Counted from the first letter of the stretch, positions 1-7,361 are shown. The stretch: DNA of 19,131 bases from Gammaproteobacteria bacterium (GCA_029287695.1 JARFQQ010000116.1:1-19131), one strand, 5' to 3'. Program-made: numbers and translations. Notes: generated by a model not told the origin, from the letters alone.

Positions 1-760
1 CGAGGATCTGCATCTGGTTGTCAGGAAAGATGACACTGAGGAAATAGTTCCAGGATGCATCGGCGCTGTCATTCTGACCCGACTCGCGGCGCGCATGAGC
101 CACGCGCGCGCCCGAGGCAGAGCGGTGGTGGCCATCTGCCACATAGAGCGCATCCATGGCATCGAAAGAGCTGGTCAACAGATCGATCCGGCTGTCATCG
201 TCGATGACCCAGACCTGGTGACGTACAGCATCCAGTCCAGTTACATCGATATCGGGAGTCTGTCTGCTGACCTCTGCAAGCAGGTTGTCAACATCCGCAT
301 TGGCGCGGTAAACAAGAAAAACCGGTCCCGTCTGGGCATTGAGGGCCTCGATCTGTCGGACACGATCATCCTCCTTCACCGGCCGGGTAAACTCATGCTT
401 CTTGATTCGGTCCGCATCATAGGCCGCGACCGAGGCTGCAGCGACCACCCCGGTCTGGACATGTTCCCCCATCGTCAGGCGGTAGGCGTAATAACAGGGC
501 TTGCCATCACGCACGAGGACTCCGTCGGCAATCATCCTCTCGAGGTTTTCGCGGGCCCTTGCATAGACCTCGGGGGCATAAGGATCCGTTCCATCCGGCA
601 GGTCGATCTCTGGCCGTGAAATATGCAGGAAACTCCATGGGCGGTCCTGTGCCATTTCACGCGCCTCGGCGGTATTCATCACATCGTACGGGGGGGCAAC
701 GACGTCATCGGCGCGACCTTCGGCGGGTCGTAATCCTTTAAATGGGGCAATCAGTGGCAT
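1..760 (-). CDS. DUF1015 family protein (C-terminus beyond window edge)
   Basis: 253 codons are visible and the reading frame is still open at base 1, so the C-terminal part is missing; the family is usually about 400 residues. The start ATG (760-758) has a strong ribosome site, GAGGAG, three bases upstream. Seen in the protein: N-terminal PFKGLRP, the segment VAPPYDV at 21-27, KHEFTRP at 121-127 followed by KEDDR at 129-133, and YVADGHHR at 206-213. These are hallmark blocks of DUF1015. The DGHHR block resembles the nucleotide-binding motif of ParB/sulfiredoxin/SerK-like proteins, so a small-molecule kinase-like activity is possible, but this is inference and no function is established here. 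It lies 187 bases downstream of panD on the same strand, so co-transcription is possible. The gap between them shows no clear terminator. Confidence 0.85.
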   Translation of the reverse strand, partial: MPLIAPFKGLRPAEGRADDVVAPPYDVMNTAEAREMAQDRPWSFLHISRPEIDLPDGTDPYAPEVYARARENLERMIADGVLVRDGKPCYYAYRLTMGEHVQTGVVAAASVAAYDADRIKKHEFTRPVKEDDRVRQIEALNAQTGPVFLVYRANADVDNLLAEVSRQTPDIDVTGLDAVRHQVWVIDDDSRIDLLTSSFDAMDALYVADGHHRSASGARVAHARRESGQNDSADASWNYFLSVIFPDNQMQIL

Positions 761-947
761 GGACTCCTCGCAGCAGATATTTTATCTGGCGGGCATTGTT
801 TCAGATGGAGGATTGCAGATCAAAGAAATTCAGGAAGAGACCACGGCCAGGTCGCAATGCTGCCGCAAATGCGCCTCGCAGTTGACGCCGGTAAACGCAC
901 GACCCGCAGTGGAGAGGGCAATCTTTGTCGTAGCGGGAGGAAGCAGG

Positions 948-1331
948 CTAGCGGGCCAGCTGGACAGGCATGACCGAGGATGTGCGTTTGATGTTGTTGT
1001 CTTTGTCAAAATAGACAAGATTCGGCTTGAATACCTTCGCCTCCTCTTCGCTCATTCGGGCGTAGGCGCAGATGATCACACGATCACCAGGCTTCGCCTT
1101 GTGTGCCGCAGCACCGTTGATCGAGATAATGCCGCTTCCTGCTTCAGCACGAATGGCATAGGTCGTGAAGCGTTGCCCGTTGTCGATGTTGTAGATGTCG
1201 ATCTGCTCGTTCTCGAGAATACCGGATTCCTCGAGGAAGCTTGCATCGATCGCACAGGAGCCTTCGTACTCAAGCTCGGCGTGTGTCACCTTCACCTTGT
1301 GCAACTTTGCTCGCAATAGTGTCAATTCCAT
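948..1331 (-). CDS. panD: Aspartate 1-decarboxylase PanD
   Basis: Makes beta-alanine from L-aspartate in the cytoplasm for pantothenate and CoA synthesis. The enzyme is a pyruvoyl-dependent tetramer made as a pro-enzyme. The 127-residue product has the family's normal length and begins [16 protein letters not shown]. The self-cleavage site is intact at YEGSCAID (residues 22-29), with Ser25 the residue that becomes the pyruvoyl group. Downstream blocks such as [14 protein letters not shown] and INGAAAH are also present. The frame stays open to 1445, but the ATG at 1331 matches the family N-terminus and has GGAGGG eight bases upstream, so I chose it. No panB or panC is in the window, so panD stands apart from the rest of its pathway. 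A short reading frame upstream ends on the panD start (TGATG). Confidence 0.96.
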   Translation of the reverse strand: MELTLLRAKLHKVKVTHAELEYEGSCAIDASFLEESGILENEQIDIYNIDNGQRFTTYAIRAEAGSGIISINGAAAHKAKPGDRVIICAYARMSEEEAKVFKPNLVYFDKDNNIKRTSSVMPVQLAR

Positions 1332-1536
1332 CAATCGCCCTCCAACCGATACGCCATTTTTACCACAAACTCGGCGTTCTGTATCTCTATCGGCCTCACC
1401 TCCCTGATAGCCAAACCTCTCGGATGCGTCATGCGCATCTGGCATGACCGGTCATTCCGGGAGACCAACCAGTTTTGTGCGCTGCACATAATACCAGCAG
1501 TGCCTGACTGAAAGAACTCCCTGTTCATTAAATTCC

Positions 1537-1565
1537 ATAATACTCAGAATTGAATAAATTGTCTT
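1537..1565 (-). promoter_or_regulatory. Candidate minus-strand promoter upstream of panD
   Basis: On the minus strand there is AAGACA (1565-1560), a 17-base spacer, then TATTAT (1542-1537), in an AT-rich stretch. If used, transcription would start near 1530 and panD would have a leader of about 200 bases. The -35 hexamer overlaps that of the aceA promoter on the other strand by two bases, so the two promoters would compete. Called by eye from hexamers only. Confidence 0.35.
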
Positions 1566-1592
1566 GCCAAATACTCATGTCGCACCTAGGAT
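1564..1592 (+). promoter_or_regulatory. Candidate sigma70 promoter of aceA
   Basis: TTGCCA (1564-1569), a 17-base spacer and TAGGAT (1587-1592) match the sigma70 consensus in 5 of 6 and 4 of 6 positions. The predicted start near 1599 leaves a leader of about 110 bases before aceA. The 12-bp palindrome at 1591-1602 overlaps the -10 element and the predicted start, as expected for a repressor site. Confidence 0.5.
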
Positions 1593-1602
1593 TGTCGACA
1601 AT
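1591..1602. promoter_or_regulatory. Palindromic operator candidate ATTGTCGACAAT
   Basis: A perfect 12-bp palindrome lies over the end of the aceA -10 hexamer and the predicted transcription start. Its core TGTCGACA (1593-1600) recurs at 1656-1663, exactly 63 bp downstream, about six helical turns. The TTGT-N2-ACAA layout resembles sites bound by GntR/FCD-type repressors, but no regulator gene is in the window and the assignment is inference. Confidence 0.45.
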
Positions 1603-1655
1603 TAAGGCATTAATCGCGAAATATTAGTGATTTCCGCCAACCCAGGTGACCACAA

Positions 1656-1663
1656 TGTCGACA
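1656..1663. promoter_or_regulatory. Second copy of operator core in aceA leader
   Basis: TGTCGACA repeats the core of the palindrome at 1591-1602, on the same helical face if B-form (63 bp apart), inside the predicted aceA leader. The flanks do not extend the symmetry. The same 8-mer also occurs inside aceK near 6552, so chance occurrence cannot be excluded. Confidence 0.3.
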
Positions 1664-1710
1664 GATCGAGTGATCGGACATCCTCATTAAAGCAAAACCG
1701 GAGACAAATC

Positions 1711-3018
1711 ATGACCCGTGAACAACAGGTAACAGCACTGGAAAAAGAGTGGGCGGAGAATCCGCGCTGGGCCAATATCAAGCGTGGCTACAGTGCTGAA
1801 GATGTCGTTCGCCTGCGGGGATCCGTGCAGCCTGAATACACCATCGCCAGACGCGGAGCCGAGAAACTCTGGAACCTCGTGCACGGGGATGCCACCAAGG
1901 GGTATGTCAACTGCATGGGCGCGATCACGGCCGGCCAGGCGATGCAGCAGGCAAAAGCGGGTATCGAGGCGATCTATCTCTCGGGATGGCAGGTCGCTGC
2001 TGACGGCAACACTTCCGAAACCATGTACCCGGACCAGTCGCTCTATGCCTACGACTCTGTACCGACCATGGTGCGCCGCATCAACAACACGTTCAAGCGT
2101 GCCGACGAAATCCAGTGGTCACGAGGCATCGGACCGGACGACGAGGCGTACATCGACTATTTTCTGCCAATCGTCGCCGATGCAGAGGCGGGCTTCGGTG
2201 GTGTTCTCAATGCCTTCGAACTCATGAAAAACATGATCACGAACGGTGCTTCGGGCGTTCATTTCGAGGATCAGCTTGCTGCTGTGAAAAAGTGCGGTCA
2301 CATGGGTGGCAAGGTGCTTGTGCCGACCCAGGAAGCCGTACAGAAACTGATCGCTGCGCGTCTTGCCTCGGATGTCATGGGCGTGCCGACTTTCGTCCTG
2401 GCGCGCACCGATGCGGAGGCTGCCACGCTCCTGACCTCCGATGTCGATGACAACGACAGGCCCTTCTGTACCGGTGAGCGCACCTCGGAGGGTTTTTTCA
2501 AGGTCAGGAACGGCCTCGAGCAGGCCATTTCGCGCGGTGTCGCCTATGCGCCCTATGCCGACCTCGTCTGGTGCGAGACCGGCACGCCGGATATCGGATT
2601 CGCGCGTGAGTTCGCCCAGGCCGTGCAGGCAGCCAATCCCGGACAACTGCTTGCCTACAACTGTTCTCCTTCCTTCAACTGGAAGAAGAACCTCGACATG
2701 AACCAGATCGCCTCTTTCCAGGAGGAATTGTCCGATCTCGGTTACAAATACCAGTTCATCACGCTCGCGGGTATTCACAACATGTGGTTCAACATGTTCG
2801 ACCTGGCATACGACTACGCACGTGGCGAAGGCATGAAGCACTATGTCGAAAAAGTGCAGGAGCCGGAATTCGCTGCTCGCGAGAAAGGTTACAGCTTTGT
2901 CTCGCACCAGCAGGAGGTCGGGGCCGGCTACTTTGACGACGTCACAACTGTCATTCAGGGAGGCGCCTCCTCAGTCACGGCACTTGCGGGATCAACCGAA
3001 GAAGCACAATTCGCCTGA
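1711..3018 (+). CDS. aceA: Isocitrate lyase
   Basis: Cleaves isocitrate to glyoxylate and succinate in the cytoplasm, the first step of the glyoxylate shunt for growth on acetate, fatty acids or stored PHA. The 435-residue product has the E. coli AceA length (434). The catalytic signature KKCGH is at residues 193-197, with Cys195 at the same number as in E. coli. Also seen are [10 protein letters not shown] (89-98), [12 protein letters not shown] (153-164) and the C-terminal block [14 protein letters not shown]. The frame is open from 1627, but the ATG at 1711 fits the family N-terminus (MTREQQ) and has GGAG eight bases upstream. It is monocistronic by appearance: its own promoter and operator candidate lie upstream and two hairpins follow. 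Malate synthase is not in the window; aceK is about 2.5 kb away on the other strand. Confidence 0.97.
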   Translation: MTREQQVTALEKEWAENPRWANIKRGYSAEDVVRLRGSVQPEYTIARRGAEKLWNLVHGDATKGYVNCMGAITAGQAMQQAKAGIEAIYLSGWQVAADGNTSETMYPDQSLYAYDSVPTMVRRINNTFKRADEIQWSRGIGPDDEAYIDYFLPIVADAEAGFGGVLNAFELMKNMITNGASGVHFEDQLAAVKKCGHMGGKVLVPTQEAVQKLIAARLASDVMGVPTFVLARTDAEAATLLTSDVDDNDRPFCTGERTSEGFFKVRNGLEQAISRGVAYAPYADLVWCETGTPDIGFAREFAQAVQAANPGQLLAYNCSPSFNWKKNLDMNQIASFQEELSDLGYKYQFITLAGIHNMWFNMFDLAYDYARGEGMKHYVEKVQEPEFAAREKGYSFVSHQQEVGAGYFDDVTTVIQGGASSVTALAGSTEEAQFA

Positions 3019-3028
3019 TGCCCAAAAT

Positions 3029-3052
3029 GGGCCCGGCGCAGAAGCCGGGCCC
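3029..3052 (+). terminator. GC-rich hairpin just after aceA
   Basis: GGGCCCGGC (3029-3037) and GCCGGGCCC (3044-3052) form a perfect 9-bp stem with a 6-base loop, starting 11 bases after the aceA stop. No T-run follows, so it may protect or process the 3' end rather than terminate by itself. Confidence 0.45.
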
Positions 3053-3067
3053 GACGGTTCCCTCTTG

Positions 3068-3141
3068 GATCGCTTTCGTCGAAGACAACAGATGAATGAC
3101 CGATAGCCCCGGTTACTGAGGTTTCGGAAGCGATCTTTTTT
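3068..3141 (+). terminator. Long-loop hairpin with T6 tract downstream of aceA
   Basis: Arms at 3068-3078 (GATCGCTTTCG) and 3125-3135 (CGGAAGCGATC) pair over 11 bp with one G-U wobble, enclosing 46 bases, and are followed at once by TTTTTT (3136-3141). This could be the terminator of aceA or the 3' end of a small RNA. The rest of the 3019-3282 gap shows no gene. Confidence 0.4.
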
Positions 3142-3282
3142 ATCCCCCCTGCTGACTGGCTTGCCCGAAGCCATGCTCACGAGCCCGGTACCTGCAGAGA
3201 GAAAATACGGGCAATCAGCAGGACCATAACCTGCAACCTCCCGGAAGCAACGACTCGCCCCGGGAGCGGAGGTAATACATCG

Positions 3283-3762
3283 ATGCAGTTCAAAACAGCC
3301 GATCTCTGTGACGCGCACAGCGACGCGTTGCAAATTGCCGAACCAGGGTTCAGGGATTACGGCGGCCATCCACGTTTCCATGGCCAGATCGTGACCCTCA
3401 AGCTTTTCGAGGATAATTCACTTGTGCGCGATACCCTCGCCCTGTCCGGCCATGGCAAGGTGCTCGTCGTTGATGGTGGTGGCTCACGCCGCTGCGCGCT
3501 CCTCGGGGATATGCTTGCGGCAAAGGCAGTAGAAAACGGCTGGAGCGGGATTCTCATCAATGGCTGCATTCGGGACTCGGCAGACATCGCCCAAATGCCA
3601 CTCGGCGTCAAGGCGCTTGATACGCATCCGCTGAAAAGCGTCAAGAAGGGTGTTGGCGAAACCAACTTGCAGCTGCGCTTCGCAGGCGTCACTTTCAATC
3701 CCGGAGCCAGTCTCTACGCCGACGAGGATGGGATTATTCTCTCCCCGGGGCCGCTTGTCTGA
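3283..3762 (+). CDS. rraA: RraA family protein (RNase E regulator or aldolase-like)
   Basis: The 159-residue product closely follows the RraA pattern: TADLCDAH at 5-12, FRDYGG at 23-28, [15 protein letters not shown] at 34-48, [11 protein letters not shown] at 60-70 and GVTFNPG near 135-141. E. coli RraA (161 residues) binds RNase E and lowers its activity. The wider family holds 4-hydroxy-4-methyl-2-oxoglutarate aldolases and oxaloacetate decarboxylases that use a GD...RD metal/substrate motif. Here Gly75-Asp76 and Arg97-Asp98 (GCIRDS) are present, whereas from memory E. coli RraA lacks the RD pair, so catalytic activity is possible. The start has a strong ribosome site, GGAGGTAA, eight bases upstream. 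The gene stands alone between the aceA terminators and a bidirectional terminator. Confidence 0.88.
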   Translation: MQFKTADLCDAHSDALQIAEPGFRDYGGHPRFHGQIVTLKLFEDNSLVRDTLALSGHGKVLVVDGGGSRRCALLGDMLAAKAVENGWSGILINGCIRDSADIAQMPLGVKALDTHPLKSVKKGVGETNLQLRFAGVTFNPGASLYADEDGIILSPGPLV

Positions 3763-3810
3763 GGTCTCCGGCCCGGGCGCCGGGCAAATTCACACCTGGC
3801 GACAGGGCAC

Positions 3811-3837
3811 AAAAAAGCCCGGGATTTCCCGGGCTTT
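3811..3837 (-). terminator. Bidirectional intrinsic terminator between rraA and HiPIP genes
   Basis: AAAGCCCGGGA (3814-3824) and TCCCGGGCTTT (3827-3837) are perfect inverted arms. Read on the minus strand, the hairpin ends in TTTTTT (3816-3811), a strong terminator for the HiPIP gene. Read on the plus strand, it ends in CTTT, a weaker terminator for rraA. The two genes converge here. Confidence 0.85.
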
Positions 3838-3857
3838 CGGATGCAAGGCGGAATGAC

Positions 3858-4154
3858 TCAGGCCTTGGGGTTCCAGGAGCGGCACCAGCCCGCGGCTGTG
3901 ACATCCTTGCCGGGAAAAATGGTGCAGGGGCCTGATGCTGCATCTGCAGCGCCCGAATAGAGCGCGCAATTCGCGCAGTTTTGACCTTCAGTGGCGCTTG
4001 CCTCGACGTACCCGAGCGCCTGGGCAGTCGGGTCATCAACGCTCAGCATCCCGGCGCGCGCCGGGATCTGGTAACCGGCAATTGCCAGGACGGGAACAGC
4101 GGCAACGCCTTTGAGAAGTGCGCGACGGCCCTTGTCGATGGATTTGTCTTTCAT
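3858..4154 (-). CDS. High-potential iron-sulfur protein (HiPIP), Tat-exported
   Basis: A 98-residue small periplasmic electron carrier holding one [4Fe-4S] cluster. It typically passes electrons to photosynthetic reaction centres or terminal oxidases, or from sulfur-compound oxidation. Four cysteines at 60, 63, 77 and 91 give C-x2-C-x13-C-x13-C, the HiPIP spacing. The N-terminus is a twin-arginine signal: KGRRALLKG at 8-16, a hydrophobic stretch 17-28, and likely cleavage after PARA (31-34). That suits a protein folded around a cluster before export. The ATG at 4154 was chosen over an in-frame start 33 bases upstream because GGAGGAAG lies just before it and the signal peptide then has a normal length. 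It has a candidate promoter upstream and a strong terminator downstream, so it is probably monocistronic. Confidence 0.93.
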   Translation of the reverse strand: MKDKSIDKGRRALLKGVAAVPVLAIAGYQIPARAGMLSVDDPTAQALGYVEASATEGQNCANCALYSGAADAASGPCTIFPGKDVTAAGWCRSWNPKA

Positions 4155-4227
4155 TACTTCCTCCGAATCACGGATTAGAGATTGCAACCGGCCAGCCGAT
4201 TACGGTGATTAAGTACTTCAGCAAAGA

Positions 4228-4256
4228 ATAATAGAAAAGCGGCAGGCTACATACAA
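4228..4256 (-). promoter_or_regulatory. Candidate promoter of the HiPIP gene
   Basis: On the minus strand TTGTAT (4256-4251), a 17-base spacer and TATTAT (4233-4228) lie about 75 bases before the HiPIP start. The -10 matches in 5 of 6 positions and the -35 in only 3 of 6. Confidence 0.35.
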
Positions 4257-4494
4257 TGTTATTTGTCAAACAGCCTCGACAAGATCGGTCATTTCTTGGC
4301 CTGAATCAATTGTTTGTCAAAAAAGCGAGGCGCCCGGGAGCTGCTGATGCGTGCATTCCGATTTTCGCTCGCGAATGATCCTGCGCATTCACTCAAGGCT
4401 GAACAGGTCTCGTCGAATCTGCGTGGTACCCTGTTTGGCGCAGTCTGCAGGATCGGATAACCTGAGCAGACTAATCTGGATGCGGAGGTATCGT
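4257..4494. other. Rest of the divergent gap between HiPIP and the 67-residue gene
   Basis: The full gap is 4155-4494. Beyond the HiPIP promoter candidate it holds two TTTGTCAAA sequences (near 4262 and 4313; on the minus strand each reads TTTGACAAA) and, for the plus-strand gene, a weak TTGGCG (4435-4440), 17-base spacer, TAACCT (4458-4463) promoter candidate. I see no gene or stable hairpin. Confidence 0.4.
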
Positions 4495-4698
4495 ATGGCA
4501 GGAGTCGATCCAATGGCTTACCTGGAAAAGGTATCCTATAACCTGCCCAACCTGACAACCAACGAGCAGATCATGCCGGTGCTGAACGAACTTGAACAGC
4601 TCTACAAGGCTCTGGACCCGGAGTTCCAGCATCTTGCGGACCAGCTGATCGAAACACTGCGCGGGCGATTGACGCCAGACTCGGTCAATCTCCACTAA
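4495..4698 (+). CDS. Small conserved-looking hypothetical protein, 67 aa
   Basis: I do not recognise this protein. The ATG at 4495 has an excellent ribosome site, GGAGGTA, a few bases upstream, which is the main reason to believe the gene. A second in-frame ATG six codons later is possible. The product is soluble and probably mostly helical: residues 23-60 are rich in Leu, Glu and Gln (ELEQLYKALDPEFQHLADQL), suggesting helices split at DPEF. There is no signal peptide, cysteine or metal motif. It stands alone, between the divergent HiPIP gene and the NnrU gene, which has its own promoter candidate. Function unknown. Confidence 0.6.
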   Translation: MAGVDPMAYLEKVSYNLPNLTTNEQIMPVLNELEQLYKALDPEFQHLADQLIETLRGRLTPDSVNLH

Positions 4699-4827
4699 GA
4701 CAGGCTACGGGCGTATCCGGCCTCTGCCCTCGCCCACCCTGGCGAGGAAGTACATCTCCTGGCGTGCTTCCTTCTGCTTCCAGACGGCCTTGCCTCGTCC
4801 GATCTGACAAACCACATTACTTGCGCC

Positions 4828-4855
4828 TTGATTGGAAGATCACTTGTCATATGAT
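4828..4855 (+). promoter_or_regulatory. Candidate sigma70 promoter of the NnrU gene
   Basis: TTGATT (4828-4833), a 16-base spacer and TATGAT (4850-4855), about 70 bases before the NnrU start. Both hexamers match the consensus well (4 and 5 of 6). Confidence 0.5.
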
Positions 4856-4924
4856 CGGGTGCTGGACAGCTGCCTGAAGGCCCGAGCCAGGCGGACAAAC
4901 GAACCAACCCCGAGGTAACCACAG

Positions 4925-5497
4925 ATGCTGACACTGATCGCCGGACTGTTACTCTTCTTCGCGGCCCACTCGGTCTCGATCGTCAATGAATCATGGCGCG
5001 ACCGGATGGTCGCACAAATCGGAGAGAAAGCCTGGATGGGGGTTTACTCCCTGATCAGCATCGCCGGGTTTGTTCTGATCGTCTGGGGCTACGGGCTTGC
5101 CCGCATGGAACCGGTCCTGATCTATGTACCGCCGGACTGGCTGCGGCACCTGGCAATGCTGTTGCTCGTGTTCGTCTTTCCGCTGCTGGTCGCGACTTAC
5201 TTCCCGGGACGCATCAGCCACGCTGTGAAACATCCCATGCTGGTGGCAACCAAGGTCTGGGCCTTTTCCCATCTGTTGATGAACGGCATGCTGCATGACC
5301 TGTTGCTGTTCGGGGCCTTTCTCGCATGGGCGGTCATCGACAGGATCTCCATGAAAAAGAGGGAGCAGCGCCCACTGCCGGGCGCACCAGCATCCGGCAT
5401 GAACGATGTCATCGCGGTCGTTGCAGGCCTCGGACTCTACGCCGCATTCGTATTCAAACTGCATGGCTGGCTGATCGGTGTTCCCGTGATTCCCTGA
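4925..5497 (+). CDS. NnrU family integral membrane protein
   Basis: The 190-residue protein has about five to six membrane segments (roughly 1-17, 41-59, 73-93, 108-121, 123-139 and 161-180). The conserved family block runs through KHPMLVATKVWAFSHLLMNG (102-121), with His103 and His116. NnrU proteins were named from denitrification gene clusters and are homologous to the heme-binding zeta-carotene isomerase Z-ISO; histidines like these may bind heme, by analogy only. A segment 141-160 (basic, then Pro/Gly/Ala) forms a cytoplasmic or periplasmic loop. The start has GAGGTAA nine bases upstream. No nitrite or nitric oxide reductase gene is nearby, so a denitrification role is not supported here. 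It converges with aceK; both stop codons fall inside an 8-bp inverted repeat. Confidence 0.88.
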   Translation: MLTLIAGLLLFFAAHSVSIVNESWRDRMVAQIGEKAWMGVYSLISIAGFVLIVWGYGLARMEPVLIYVPPDWLRHLAMLLLVFVFPLLVATYFPGRISHAVKHPMLVATKVWAFSHLLMNGMLHDLLLFGAFLAWAVIDRISMKKREQRPLPGAPASGMNDVIAVVAGLGLYAAFVFKLHGWLIGVPVIP

Positions 5498-5548
5498 GCC
5501 GCGTGAACCCGAAGAGTCACTTCTTTCTCTGTCGAGGGGTGCTCAGGG
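5492..5548. repeat. Inverted repeat spanning the convergent stops of nnrU-like gene and aceK
   Basis: CCCTGAGC (5492-5499) and GCTCAGGG (5541-5548) are perfect inverted copies 41 bases apart. Each arm contains one gene's stop codon (TGA of the NnrU gene at 5495-5497, TCA of aceK at 5543-5545). It might form the base of a shared 3'-end structure. No T-run is present, so terminator activity is doubtful. Confidence 0.35.
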
Positions 5549-7291
5549 CCTCGTGAAACGAACCGACTGCGGATAGGGGAAGACGTCCTCGAGTATCCCC
5601 TTGCGAATCTTCTCCTGCTTGTCGATCCAGAAATCGACCTCCAGCAGGTCCCTGTGATACTTCAGGAATGCTTTTCTGATTCGCGGGTCGCCAAGCAGGA
5701 AACTTGCGAACTCCTCGGGAAAAATATCATTCGCACCGACGCTGTACCAGGGTTCGGAGGCAAGCTCGTCTTCAGGGAACCGCGGTGGCGGGATCTTTCG
5801 GAAATGGCAATCGGTGAGATAGACGACCTCGTCATAGTCATAGAAGACCACGCGTCCGAGCGGAGTCACACCGAAGTTCTTGAAGAGCAGATCGCCGGCA
5901 AAGATATTGGCCGCGGCAAGCTCCTTGATGGCCTCGCCATAGCCCCTGATAAGGCCATCAATGCGCTCCTGGTCTGCATCTTCGAGCTCGATATTGAGCG
6001 GTATCATCCGGCGCTCGATATAGACATGCTTGATGATGAGGTTGCCGAGGCTGTCACAGGAAATGCTGCTCTCGCAAGTATCGAGGAGCTCTTCGAGCAG
6101 CTCCACCGAGAACCGGCTTTTCGGTAAGGCCACATAGGAATACTCCATCATGTCCGCCATGCGGCCGACACGATCATGCTCCTTGACGAGCTGGTATTTC
6201 CCCTCGACTTCCTTCCGGCTCATCTCTTTGGGTGGAGCAAACCTGTCACGGATTACCTTGAAGACGTAGGGATAGGAAGGCAGCGTGAAAACTGCCATGA
6301 CCATACCGGGGATACCGGGCGCTGCAATCAGTTCGTCATCCGAGTAGGTCAGGTGATGCAGGAAATCCCGGTAGAAATCCGTCTTGCCCTGTTTGTGATA
6401 GCCGATCGCCGAGTAGAGGTCTTCTTTCGTTCGGGTCGGCATGAGCCCCTGCAGGAAATGCACGATGGCGGAAGGCACCGGGTGTTCGACCATGAAGTAG
6501 ACATAGGAGAAGTCAAACAGCTGGTTCAGCGCATTCTCGCCCAGGAGCAGCGTGTCGACATAAAGCGCGCCATCACCATTGTTGAGGATCGGTACGGCAA
6601 AGGGAAAAATGTCGTACTCGTTGATCGCCTTGCCCACAACATAGGCTGCCTTGTTACGGAAGAAGATCGCGTTGATCACATGGATCTGGAAGTTCAGATG
6701 CGCCTTGCGGGGCCTTTCGCGGAAACCCTCGCTCAGCGCGCGGGTGATGCGGTGAACATCACGCTGCATATCTTCGAACGGCAGCGTGAAGTGGCAACTC
6801 TTGAGCACACGGCGGATGGTGGTCCTCAGACCAAGCTTCGCCGGATAGTAGACATGGTAGGCAGGCCTGTCGGATTCGATGTACTCGGTCGACACCGCGC
6901 TACGCACGAAAATAAATTCGTTGTTGAAGTAGGTTCTGTCGAACATGCGGCAAAAGACCGTGTTGTAAAACGTCTCTGCCAGCTCGGGCTGCTTGTGATC
7001 ATGCAGTAGCATGATGTAGAGCACCTTGACCTGTTTCCAGATCGTCATCTCGTTCAGGGCCGGCCCGAAGATCTCCCTGAGCGTCTCGACAGCCTCGTCT
7101 GCCCGCTTGTCGTAGAAGAGTATGCGCTTGCGCGATGCATCGCGCTCTGCCATCCAGTCCTCGGTTTCGTATCGCCCCATGGCGCCGGCAGTGATTTTCT
7201 GAAAGATACGAAAATGCTTGTTGAATCCCTCGAGCACAGTCTCGGCGATGGTTTCCGCAAGCGCTGATGATGACAATCCAAGTGACGACAT
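5543..7291 (-). CDS. aceK: Isocitrate dehydrogenase kinase/phosphatase AceK
   Basis: Bifunctional cytoplasmic enzyme that phosphorylates (inactivates) and dephosphorylates isocitrate dehydrogenase, so steering isocitrate between the TCA cycle and isocitrate lyase. The 582-residue product is full length (E. coli 578). The N-terminal regulatory half runs to about residue 320. The kinase core has APGIPGMVMAVFTLP (324-338), VFKVIRDRF (343-351, Lys345 matching E. coli Lys336), VGRMAD (375-380, Asp380 matching the phosphatase-critical Asp371), YIERRMIPLNI (424-434), GDLLFKNFGV (466-475) and the catalytic YDYDE (484-488). The ATG at 7291 matches the family N-terminus, but the ribosome site is weak: the nearest good purine run, GGAGGG, is about 20 bases away. 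It follows phaC by 70 bases on the same strand rather than sitting in an aceBAK operon. Confidence 0.97.
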   Translation of the reverse strand: MSSLGLSSSALAETIAETVLEGFNKHFRIFQKITAGAMGRYETEDWMAERDASRKRILFYDKRADEAVETLREIFGPALNEMTIWKQVKVLYIMLLHDHKQPELAETFYNTVFCRMFDRTYFNNEFIFVRSAVSTEYIESDRPAYHVYYPAKLGLRTTIRRVLKSCHFTLPFEDMQRDVHRITRALSEGFRERPRKAHLNFQIHVINAIFFRNKAAYVVGKAINEYDIFPFAVPILNNGDGALYVDTLLLGENALNQLFDFSYVYFMVEHPVPSAIVHFLQGLMPTRTKEDLYSAIGYHKQGKTDFYRDFLHHLTYSDDELIAAPGIPGMVMAVFTLPSYPYVFKVIRDRFAPPKEMSRKEVEGKYQLVKEHDRVGRMADMMEYSYVALPKSRFSVELLEELLDTCESSISCDSLGNLIIKHVYIERRMIPLNIELEDADQERIDGLIRGYGEAIKELAAANIFAGDLLFKNFGVTPLGRVVFYDYDEVVYLTDCHFRKIPPPRFPEDELASEPWYSVGANDIFPEEFASFLLGDPRIRKAFLKYHRDLLEVDFWIDKQEKIRKGILEDVFPYPQSVRFTRP

Positions 7292-7320
7292 TCGTGCAGT
7301 CTCTCATCCCTCCGGGGAAT

Positions 7321-7348
7321 GGACAGGTGCTACCACGGGCTCCTGTCC
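7321..7348 (-). other. Hairpin between phaC and aceK
   Basis: GGACAGG (7321-7327) and CCTGTCC (7342-7348) form a perfect 7-bp stem with a 14-base loop in the 70-base gap. No T-run follows on the minus strand, so it is more likely an mRNA processing or stability element within a phaE-phaC-aceK transcript than a terminator. Confidence 0.3.
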
Positions 7349-7361
7349 TCCCGGGATGGTG

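Noticed and set aside
2119..2907. Minus-strand open frame (262 codons)
   Set aside because: Antisense inside aceA, whose catalytic motif and length are certain.
4695..4934. 79-codon minus-strand frame between the 67-residue gene and NnrU
   Set aside because: No ribosome site or recognisable motif, Ser/Arg-rich, and it covers the likely NnrU promoter.
6552..6559. Third TGTCGACA copy
   Set aside because: Lies inside aceK coding sequence with no promoter near it; shows that the 8-mer alone is not rare enough to be diagnostic.
6176..7009. Plus-strand open frame (277 codons)
   Set aside because: Antisense inside aceK; no recognisable domain.
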